DNA of 12,134 bases, taken from assembly GCA_029051445.1 (NCBI GenBank), contig JAIDKP010000374.1, positions 1 to 12,134 on the forward strand, read 5' to 3'. The position numbers and the translations under genes were made by a program. A model generated the notes under the pieces. It worked only from the letters and a program-made list of their open reading frames with translations, did no database searches and was not told the origin of the DNA. Below are positions 6,154-12,134 of this stretch, in pieces. Each line of letters starts with the position of its first letter. The first letter of the stretch is position 1. Source of the stretch: Muribaculaceae bacterium. GTDB taxonomy: Bacteria; Bacteroidota; Bacteroidia; Bacteroidales; Muribaculaceae.

Positions 6154-8268
6154 ATGCGTTACGTTTTGACACTTACCGCAGCAGCTTCTCTGGCACTGGC
6201 CTCATGCAGCCACGCTGACCGCCAGAATCCACTGATCGCCGAATCGTTCGGCACTCCCTACGAGATTCCGCCATTCGAGGAAATCACCTACGACGATTAT
6301 CTTCCGGCAATCGAACTCGGCATCGCCCAGCAACAGGCAGCCGTAGACTCGATCGTCAACAACCCCGAAGCACCGACATTTGAGAACACAGTGCTCGCTC
6401 TCGACAATTCGAGTGACCTACTCACCCGCACAACGCTCATATTCAGCGCACTCGACGAGGCTGACAACACTCCTGAACTTATGGCCCTGAGCGACAAGAT
6501 CTACCCGATGCTGTCGGCACACTCCGATGCCATATACATGAACGACGGACTGTTTCAGCGTGTGAAGACAATCTACGACAATATCGACTCACTTGATCTC
6601 GGCATACCCGAGAAGCGCATGATCGCCGACCTTTACCGCACATTTGCCCGCAACGGCGCATTGCTCAGCGATACCGACAAGCAAAAGCTCAAAGAGATCA
6701 ACGCGAATCTCACTGACTATTACAACGTATTCAACAAAAATCTACTCGCTGCCACAAACGCTTTTGAGATCGTCGTAGACGACGAGTCACGCCTTGCCGG
6801 ACTGCCCGCATCAAGCATCGCAGTCGCAGCCGAGGAGGCTGCAGACCGTGGTTATGGCGAGGAAAAATGGGTGTTCACACTCCATGCTCCGAGCCGTCTT
6901 CCCCTGCTCCAGTATGCCGAAGACCGTGACCTGCGCGAACAGATGTACAAAGGTTACACTACACTCGCGTCATCGGGCGACACCGACAACCGTCCTGTGA
7001 TCAATGATATACTCAAGGCACGCTCACAAAAAGCCAGACTCCTCGGTTTCCCCGACTACGCCGCCTACATGACCGACAACGTAATGGCAAAAACACCGGA
7101 AGCTGCCGAGAATCTGCTCATGCAGCTCTGGACTCCCGCTCTGAAACGTGTTGGCGAAGAGGTCGCAGAAATGCAGGCTATCGTTGACCGCGACGGAGGC
7201 AATTTCAAGATCGAGCCGTGGGACTATTACTATTATGCCGAGAAGGTGCGTCAGGACAAATATGATTTCTCAGAAGACGCGACACGCCCATACTTCCATG
7301 TCGACTCAGTGCGCAACGGCATCTTCATGCTCGCAAACAAACTCTACGGCATTACCGCTACCGAGCTTCCCGATGCTCCGAAATATCATCCCGACGTGAA
7401 GGTCTACGATCTGCGTGATGCCGACGGCTCACACATCGCCACATTCTTCACCGACTATTTCACACGCGCCACAAAACGCCAGGGTGCCTGGATGTCGAAC
7501 TTCTCGCTTGAGTACGTCGACGAGAACGGCAACTCTGTACGCCCGATCGTCTACAACGTAGGCAACTTCTCGCGTCCCACTGCCGATCAGCCCTCATTGC
7601 TGTCACTCGATGAGGTGACTACGATGTTCCATGAGTTCGGCCACGGCCTCCACGGCATGCTCACCAACGCCCGCTACAAAGGTCAGAGCGGCACATCGGT
7701 TGACCGCGATTTTGTGGAGCTTCCCTCGCAGATCCACGAGCACTGGGCATTTGAGCGCGAGTTCCTTCCTCTCTACGCCCATCACTACCAGACCGGCGAA
7801 GTTATCCCCGACAGTCTTGTGAACAAAATGGAAGCAGCTTCAACCCATCGCGCAGGATTCGACATGGCCGAGCGTGTGAGCGCAGCCCTTCTTGACCTTG
7901 CCTACGGCCACGTAAACCCCGCAGAAGGTGAGACAATAGACATCGAGGGCTTCGAGAACGAGGTCGGCACACGTCTCAATCTTCCGAAAGAACTCACCTA
8001 CCGCTACCGTTCGCCCTACTTCAAACATATCTTCGGCAGCGACGGCTACGCTTCGGGCTACTACACCTACATGTGGGCCGAGGTGCTCGATTGCGACGGC
8101 TATGAGCTCTTCAAGGAAAAAGGCATATTTGATCCCGAGACAGCCGCATCATTCCGCCACAACGTGCTCGAGCCCGGCGGCAGCGAGGATCCGATGACCC
8201 TCTATGTGCGCTTCCGCGGCCATGAGCCTCAGGTAGGCGCTGTTCTGCGCAAATATGGTCTCGACTGA
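6154..8268 (+). CDS. dcp: M3 family zinc metallopeptidase (Dcp-like), lipoprotein
   Basis: This 704-residue peptidase is of the oligopeptidase A / peptidyl-dipeptidase Dcp type; Dcp releases dipeptides from peptide C-termini. The zinc site is HEFGHGLHGML (493-503): ligands His493 and His497, catalytic Glu494, and third ligand Glu522 in FVELPSQIHEHW (520-531). The 25-residue distance from His497 to Glu522 is the same as I recall for E. coli Dcp. The C-terminal block SDGYASGYYTYMWAEVLD (629-646) carries the conserved tyrosines that contact substrate. The N-terminal half is helical, as expected for the fold. Residues 1-17 form a lipoprotein signal (LALAS before Cys18); CSHADR lacks an acidic export run, so the mature protein probably faces the periplasm. 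It lies 42 bases after rpiB; TATATTTC within that gap is a poor -7 match. Dcp versus OpdA specificity is not settled by motif alone. Confidence 0.94.
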   Translation: MRYVLTLTAAASLALASCSHADRQNPLIAESFGTPYEIPPFEEITYDDYLPAIELGIAQQQAAVDSIVNNPEAPTFENTVLALDNSSDLLTRTTLIFSALDEADNTPELMALSDKIYPMLSAHSDAIYMNDGLFQRVKTIYDNIDSLDLGIPEKRMIADLYRTFARNGALLSDTDKQKLKEINANLTDYYNVFNKNLLAATNAFEIVVDDESRLAGLPASSIAVAAEEAADRGYGEEKWVFTLHAPSRLPLLQYAEDRDLREQMYKGYTTLASSGDTDNRPVINDILKARSQKARLLGFPDYAAYMTDNVMAKTPEAAENLLMQLWTPALKRVGEEVAEMQAIVDRDGGNFKIEPWDYYYYAEKVRQDKYDFSEDATRPYFHVDSVRNGIFMLANKLYGITATELPDAPKYHPDVKVYDLRDADGSHIATFFTDYFTRATKRQGAWMSNFSLEYVDENGNSVRPIVYNVGNFSRPTADQPSLLSLDEVTTMFHEFGHGLHGMLTNARYKGQSGTSVDRDFVELPSQIHEHWAFEREFLPLYAHHYQTGEVIPDSLVNKMEAASTHRAGFDMAERVSAALLDLAYGHVNPAEGETIDIEGFENEVGTRLNLPKELTYRYRSPYFKHIFGSDGYASGYYTYMWAEVLDCDGYELFKEKGIFDPETAASFRHNVLEPGGSEDPMTLYVRFRGHEPQVGAVLRKYGLD

Positions 8269-8298
8269 TTTTAGCCACCAGACAGTATATAACAGATA

Positions 8299-10410
8299 AT
8301 GAAATACAGCCACATAATGACTGCAGCAATTCTGCCTCTGGCAGTTGCCTGCGGAGGCAACGGAGCCGTCGACAACGGTTCCGATGCCCCGATGATCGAC
8401 AAGACCGACTTCAAGGCGACCTCGCGTGTGTTTTCAACTGAAGCGATGTCGGCACTCGGCCGCCTCAGCTCGCCTACACTGTCGCCCGACGGCAACACCG
8501 TGCTCTACAGTCTCGCCTATGAAAGCGTAGAACAGAACCGCTCCAACGCCTGCCTCTACACAATTCCCGCCACCGGCGGCGAGTCGACACGCATCACTGC
8601 CACTCCGAAAAGCGAGAGCAACGCCGTGTGGATCGACGGAGGCAAACGCATCGCGTTTCTCTCAGCCGAGACCGGCAAAGGCCAGGTATGGGTGATGAAC
8701 GCCGACGGCAGCGCACGCAAGCAACTCACCGACATCGAGGCCGGTGTCGACGGATTCCGCATCTCTCCCGACCAGAGCCGCATTGTGATGATCTCACCGG
8801 TGAAATATGCCCGCACAGCCAAGGATATCTATCCCGACCTGCCCAAAGCAACAGGCCGCGTCATAGACGATCTGATGTATAAACACTGGGATGAATGGGT
8901 GACAGAGATACCTCATCCTTTCATCGCAGAAATAGATCTTGAGAAAGGCACATGCGGTGAAGCCAAGGATGTAATGCCTGATGAACCGTATGAGGCTCCC
9001 GTAAAACCGTTCGGCGGCATAGAGAGCATCGCATGGACTCCTGACTCCAAGGGAATTGTTTACGTCTCAAAGAAATCCAAAGGTCAGGACTACGCTCTGT
9101 CAACCAACTCAAATCTCTATCATTTCGACATCGCGTCGGGTACAACCGTATGTCTCACTGAAGGAAACAACGGCTACGACACAAATCCCACATTCTCACC
9201 CGACGGGACCAAGCTGGCATGGCTTAGCATGGAACATGACGGATATGAGAGCGACAAAAACCGCATAATGGTGCTCGACACCACTACGGGTGAGAAAACC
9301 GATCTAACCGCCGACTGGGATTACACTGTCGACGACATCCAGTGGGCTCCCGACAGCAAGTCGATCTACTTCCTCGCCTATCGTGGCGGTGTAAAGCCGA
9401 TTTTCAACATCGCGCTTGACACCAAAGAAGTGAAGACCGTAGCGGAGGGTGTATGCGACTATGAGGGTATAACTCCTTTGTCCGACGGATCGCTGATCGC
9501 ACTGGCTCACTCACTGACCGCTCCCAACGACATGTACCGCATCGCCGCCGACGGCACACAGACACGCATGACCGACATCAACGCCGATGTGCTCGCACAG
9601 GTCGATATGCCGACTGTCGAGAAACGCATGGTGCCCGCAACCGACGGCAAGGAGATCACAACATGGGTGGTTTACCCGCCAAACTTCGATCCGACGAAGA
9701 AATATCCCGCCATACTCTACTGTCAGGGCGGCCCGCAGTCGGCAGTCAGCCAGTTCTGGAGCTACCGCTGGAATCTCTCGCTCATGGCATCGCAGGGCTA
9801 TATCGTCATCGCCCCCAACCGTCGCGGACTCCCAGGCTTCGGCACTGAGTGGAACGCACAGATTTCAGGCGATTACGGAGGCCAGAACATGCGTGACTAT
9901 CTCAGCGCAGTCGACTACATGAAGAAAGAGCCGTATGTCGACGACGAACGCATCGGCGCAGTAGGTGCATCGTATGGCGGCTTCTCGGTATACTGGCTTG
10001 CCGGCCACCACGAAAACCGCTTCGCCTGCCTGATCGCCCATGCCGGCATCTTCAACCTTGAGGCACAGTATCTCGAGACTGAGGAGCTTTTCTTCGCCAA
10101 CTGGGACCTCGGCGGCCCGTTCTGGGATAAGAACAACGCCACCGCACAGCGCACATTCGCCACGTCGCCCCACAAGTTCGTGGACAAGTGGACCGCGCCG
10201 ATCCTCATCACCCACGGCGAATATGACTACCGCATACTTTCGTCGCAGGGCGAAATGGCCTTCAATGCCGCGCGCCTGCGTGGCATCCCCGCCGAGATGC
10301 TCATATTCCCCGATGAAAACCACTGGATCCTGAAACCTCAGAACTCAGTAATGTGGCAGCGCGTGTTCTTCCGCTGGCTCGACCGCTGGCTGAAGCCCGA
10401 AGCAAAGTAA
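8299..10410 (+). CDS. S9 prolyl-oligopeptidase family serine peptidase, DPP5-like lipoprotein
   Basis: The protein has 703 residues. A short signal precedes Cys18 (LAVA box), giving a probable lipoprotein with mature start CGGNG and no acidic export signal. Residues of about 45-440 form a beta-propeller with repeats marked by SPDG/PDS motifs: LSPDGNTVLY (61-70), ISPDQSRIVM, WTPDSKGIVY, FSPDGTKLAW and WAPDSKSIYF. The alpha/beta-hydrolase domain (about 455-703) has GGPQSAVSQFW, RRGLPGFGTEW and the nucleophile elbow GASYGGFS, with Ser558, Asp643 (THGEYDYR) and His675 (DENHW). The intervals, 85 and 32 residues, equal those I recall for Porphyromonas gingivalis DPP5 (Ser542, Asp627, His659), which removes N-terminal dipeptides with hydrophobic or Ala P1. 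It follows the M3 gene by 30 bases and ends the transcription unit. An alternative start at Met7 would keep the signal but lose its Lys. Substrate preference is inferred. Confidence 0.95.
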   Translation: MKYSHIMTAAILPLAVACGGNGAVDNGSDAPMIDKTDFKATSRVFSTEAMSALGRLSSPTLSPDGNTVLYSLAYESVEQNRSNACLYTIPATGGESTRITATPKSESNAVWIDGGKRIAFLSAETGKGQVWVMNADGSARKQLTDIEAGVDGFRISPDQSRIVMISPVKYARTAKDIYPDLPKATGRVIDDLMYKHWDEWVTEIPHPFIAEIDLEKGTCGEAKDVMPDEPYEAPVKPFGGIESIAWTPDSKGIVYVSKKSKGQDYALSTNSNLYHFDIASGTTVCLTEGNNGYDTNPTFSPDGTKLAWLSMEHDGYESDKNRIMVLDTTTGEKTDLTADWDYTVDDIQWAPDSKSIYFLAYRGGVKPIFNIALDTKEVKTVAEGVCDYEGITPLSDGSLIALAHSLTAPNDMYRIAADGTQTRMTDINADVLAQVDMPTVEKRMVPATDGKEITTWVVYPPNFDPTKKYPAILYCQGGPQSAVSQFWSYRWNLSLMASQGYIVIAPNRRGLPGFGTEWNAQISGDYGGQNMRDYLSAVDYMKKEPYVDDERIGAVGASYGGFSVYWLAGHHENRFACLIAHAGIFNLEAQYLETEELFFANWDLGGPFWDKNNATAQRTFATSPHKFVDKWTAPILITHGEYDYRILSSQGEMAFNAARLRGIPAEMLIFPDENHWILKPQNSVMWQRVFFRWLDRWLKPEAK

Positions 10411-10454
10411 ACACACCTACAGTATTACTCAAAAGAAGCTGTCTAACAAGTAAA

Positions 10455-10500
10455 CTGCACCCCAAAAGTTATTTGTCTAACTTTTGGGGTGCAGCTCATT
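10455..10500. terminator. Perfect 17-bp inverted repeat between convergent genes; probable bidirectional terminator
   Basis: CTGCACCCCAAAAGTTA (10455-10471) and TAACTTTTGGGGTGCAG (10478-10494) are perfect inverted copies around a six-base loop. On the plus strand, CTCATTTTT follows, a fair terminator tail for the S9 gene 44 bases upstream. It also lies 50 bases beyond the stop of the convergent pyruvate kinase gene; the minus-strand tail is only TTTAC, so termination there may be weaker. The arm sequence resembles what I recall at the ends of Bacteroidetes insertion sequences, so it may be a transposon-derived or dispersed repeat used as a terminator. The rest of the 134-base gap shows nothing else. 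Confidence 0.75.
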
Positions 10501-10544
10501 TTTACACACCTTCTTTCAAATCCTTATTGCAGAACCATATTCTC

Positions 10545-11969
10545 CTACTCACATCCGGCCGATACGTAGAGGATTTCGGCGGGGGTCAGGATCTCGAGCG
10601 CACGCGCTCCTTTGTCAGTGCCGGTGAGGTATGCAATGCGGTCGGTAGCGGCGATGTGATCATCGGCAACTATCTGGCGGACAGCCTCGACAGAATGTCC
10701 GGGTACAAAACAGTCGGTGCGCGAGTCAAGGTAGGCTTTCACGCCATAGCTCAGTGCAAGCCAACGCTGCACGCTGGTATTATGGCATATAGCAAATGTG
10801 GGGATACTTCCTCTGAAAGAGGCGATGAAGCGGGCGGAGACTCCACGGTAGGCATCGGTGAGAATGGCTTTTGTACCGACTTTATTTTCCGACATGACAG
10901 CCTCATGAGCAAGGAAAGACGGAATTGCAGCGTCGAGCAACGGCGGCACATCCATCTTGTTTTTCAATCCTTTCTCTACCTCCTTGGCCACACTGGTCAT
11001 GATACCGACGGCCTCAAGCGGATATTTGCCGTAGGCAGTCTCCCCCGAGAGCATCATCGCATCGGCACGCTGGTAGACAGCATTGGCCACATCGGAGATC
11101 TCGGCACGTGTGGGACGCGGATGCTCAATCATGGTGTGAAGCATCTGTGTGGCTACAATCACCGGCTTATGAGCCGTTATACATTTGTGTATCAGCATTG
11201 ACTGTATGCCGGGGATTCGTTCGGCAGCAACCTCTATACCAAGATCGCCACGAGCCACCATGATTCCGTAGGAAGCATCGAGGATCTCATCTATGTTGTC
11301 TATTCCTTCCTGATTTTCAATCTTTGAGATAATCTTAGCCTCAGAGCCAAGCGAGTCGAGAATTTCCTGCACCTCCCTGACATCGGCTGCCGAACGAACA
11401 AACGAATGAGCAATAAAGTCCACCCCAAGCTCGACTCCATACCCGATGTTGACGCGGTCGCGCTCGGTCACAGCCGGAAGATCGACACTTACACCAGGTA
11501 GATTCACGCTTTTGCGTGAGCCAAGCATACCATCGTTTGAGGCCCGCGCCACTATTGTTTTTCCATCTGCCTCGATAACTTCAAACTCCAGTTCGCCATC
11601 ATCGACAAGCATAAGATCACCAACTTTCAAGACCCTGGCAATGCCGGCGTAACTGAGGCAGATCTCGTCGCATGAAGTAGATCCGTCGGGCGCACCTACA
11701 ATCCTGACAACGTCTCCTGTATGGATCTCGAGCGGCTCGCCGGTGACAGTAGCTGTAGTGCGTATCTCCGGACCTTTTGTATCCATCATTACCGCAAGTG
11801 AAGGATCAGCTTCACGTGTATTCTCTATGATCTGTTTAAACCCGTCATATCCCAGATGCGCCGAGTTCATTCTCACTACGTTGACACCTGCTTTTGCAAG
11901 TGACCTGATGAACTCCACTTCACAACGCTTATCGGAAACCGTCGCTATAATCTTCGTAAATTTCTGCAT
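10545..11969 (-). CDS. pyk: Pyruvate kinase
   Basis: This enzyme converts phosphoenolpyruvate and ADP to pyruvate and ATP, the last step of glycolysis. The 474 residues are normal bacterial length with all three domains: barrel domain A (residues 1-70 and 167-340), inserted B domain (71-166) and C-terminal effector-type domain (about 355-474). Key blocks are VVRMNSAH (31-38, Arg33 and Asn35), MMDTKGPEIRT (61-71), IISKIENQEGI (213-223, catalytic Lys216, metal ligand Glu218), MVARGDLGIE (237-246, Asp242) and VATQML (272-277, Thr274). These agree with the E. coli PykF numbering I recall, shifted by four. The usual NFSH is NSAH: Ala37 replaces the Ser that binds potassium, while Glu68 is the marker of potassium-dependent enzymes. 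It is convergent with the S9 gene and lies 89 bases after the tRNA-Ser gene. No Shine-Dalgarno is present. Confidence 0.97.
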   Translation of the reverse strand: MQKFTKIIATVSDKRCEVEFIRSLAKAGVNVVRMNSAHLGYDGFKQIIENTREADPSLAVMMDTKGPEIRTTATVTGEPLEIHTGDVVRIVGAPDGSTSCDEICLSYAGIARVLKVGDLMLVDDGELEFEVIEADGKTIVARASNDGMLGSRKSVNLPGVSVDLPAVTERDRVNIGYGVELGVDFIAHSFVRSAADVREVQEILDSLGSEAKIISKIENQEGIDNIDEILDASYGIMVARGDLGIEVAAERIPGIQSMLIHKCITAHKPVIVATQMLHTMIEHPRPTRAEISDVANAVYQRADAMMLSGETAYGKYPLEAVGIMTSVAKEVEKGLKNKMDVPPLLDAAIPSFLAHEAVMSENKVGTKAILTDAYRGVSARFIASFRGSIPTFAICHNTSVQRWLALSYGVKAYLDSRTDCFVPGHSVEAVRQIVADDHIAATDRIAYLTGTDKGARALEILTPAEILYVSAGCE

Positions 11970-11992
11970 ACAATTATCTTATCTAAGCTCGA

Positions 11993-12025
11993 CAATATAC
12001 CGTAGTTTTCGCTTCTAACGCAAAA
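11993..12025 (-). promoter_or_regulatory. Candidate pyruvate kinase promoter
   Basis: On the minus strand, TTTTG (12025-12021) lies 21 bases before TATATTG (11999-11993), resembling the Bacteroidetes -33/-7 pair with a -7 element one T short of TAnnTTTG. The leader to the ATG at 11969 would be about 15-20 bases. The -33 part overlaps the 3' arm of the terminator hairpin of the upstream tRNA gene. The imperfect -7 keeps this tentative. Confidence 0.35.
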
Positions 12026-12056
12026 GAGCCGCAAATCATTGACTTGCAGCTCTTTT
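12022..12056 (-). terminator. Terminator hairpin of the tRNA-Ser gene
   Basis: On the minus strand AAAAGAGCTGCAA (12056-12044) pairs with TTGCGGCTCTTTT (12034-12022): 13 pairs with one U-G wobble and a 9-base loop, ending in TTTT. On the plus strand the wobble becomes a C-A mismatch, so the structure is better as a minus-strand transcript, in line with the tRNA just upstream. It starts two bases after the tRNA 3' end. Confidence 0.72.
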
Positions 12057-12058
12057 AG

Positions 12059-12134
12059 CGGAAAGGCAGGGATTCGAACCCTGGGTACCCGCAAGGGTAC
12101 AACGGTTTTCGAGACCGCCCCGATCGACCACTCC
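12059..12134 (-). tRNA. tRNA-Ser (anticodon CGA), 5' end cut by the window
   Basis: The minus strand shows, 5' to 3': the end of a D arm (GTGGTCGATCGGGG), an anticodon stem-loop GCGGT-CTCGAAA-ACCGT with anticodon CGA (plus strand 12109-12111, reads codon UCG), a long class II variable arm (GTACCC-TTGC-GGGTAC), a T arm CAGGG-TTCGAAT-CCCTG and the 3' acceptor strand CCTTTCC with discriminator G at 12059. The long variable arm and G73 are typical for serine tRNA. The 3' CCA is not encoded (CTA follows), so it must be added after transcription. Roughly 12-15 bases of the 5' acceptor and D stem lie outside the window. Confidence 0.94.

Noticed and set aside
9865..10323. A 152-codon minus-strand frame inside the S9 peptidase gene
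   Set aside because: It is antisense to the catalytic domain carrying Ser558 and Asp643, with no promoter or family resemblance. Long antisense frames are common in such codon-biased genes.
2552..10410. Horizontally acquired block within the seven-gene run
   Set aside because: Codon style and base composition look even across the run, and no transposase, integrase or flanking repeats border it.
10353..11201. A 282-codon open frame on the plus strand overlapping the S9 gene end and pyruvate kinase
   Set aside because: It runs across the terminator hairpin and antisense through conserved pyruvate kinase motifs. Its translation has no recognisable domain, so it is a shadow frame.
12059..12134. 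tRNA-Ser as an attachment site for an integrated element
   Set aside because: No integrase gene and no repeat of the tRNA 3' end was seen inside the window; the neighbouring gene is housekeeping pyruvate kinase.
1..12134. CRISPR array, defence system, toxin-antitoxin or phage genes
   Set aside because: No regularly spaced repeats were seen, and all substantial genes belong to carbohydrate, peptide, envelope or central metabolism families.

Overview
The window looks like chromosomal DNA of a gut-type member of the order Bacteroidales, most likely Muribaculaceae-like. Protein content supports this: a lipoprotein GH92 alpha-mannosidase, DUF4199, DUF6452 and DUF6048 proteins, a Bacteroidetes-type pyruvate kinase, and several lipoprotein peptidases. 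Promoter elements match the Bacteroidetes -7 consensus TAnnTTTG, and Shine-Dalgarno sequences are absent upstream of every start. The genus is an inference. Base composition and codon use look uniform, and no gene stands out as recently acquired.

Layout. The left edge (1-34) may hold the first codons of a minus-strand gene, diverging from a GH92 alpha-mannosidase (187-2397) that has its own promoter and a strong terminator (2427-2462). A second promoter-like element (2511-2518) precedes seven same-strand genes with gaps of 42 bases or less or 4-base overlaps: a four-helix DUF4199 membrane protein (2552-3127), a polyprenol-phosphate-type GT2 glycosyltransferase (3154-4155), a DUF6452-like lipoprotein (4152-4688), a DUF6048-like predicted outer-membrane protein (4685-5659), ribose-5-phosphate isomerase B (5677-6111), an M3 metallopeptidase lipoprotein (6154-8268) and an S9 DPP5-like serine peptidase lipoprotein (8299-10410). 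This run ends at a perfect 17-bp inverted repeat (10455-10494), which also lies at the 3' end of the convergent pyruvate kinase gene (11969-10545, minus). Upstream of pyruvate kinase, on the same strand, lie a terminator hairpin and a tRNA-Ser(CGA) whose 5' end runs off the window.

How the genes may work together. GH92 would trim mannose from N-glycans or yeast mannan at the cell surface or in the periplasm, without a SusC/SusD pair in view. The GT2, DUF4199, DUF6452 and DUF6048 genes form a tight, translationally coupled block that suggests an envelope function, possibly lipid-linked sugar transfer; this is inference from order and topology. The M3 and S9 peptidases, both predicted lipoproteins, fit as a peptide-degrading pair. 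RpiB and pyruvate kinase are central carbon metabolism. Most of the window is ordinary housekeeping or accessory content. The parts most worth a second look are the DUF4199/GT2/DUF6452/DUF6048 block and the convergent inverted repeat.
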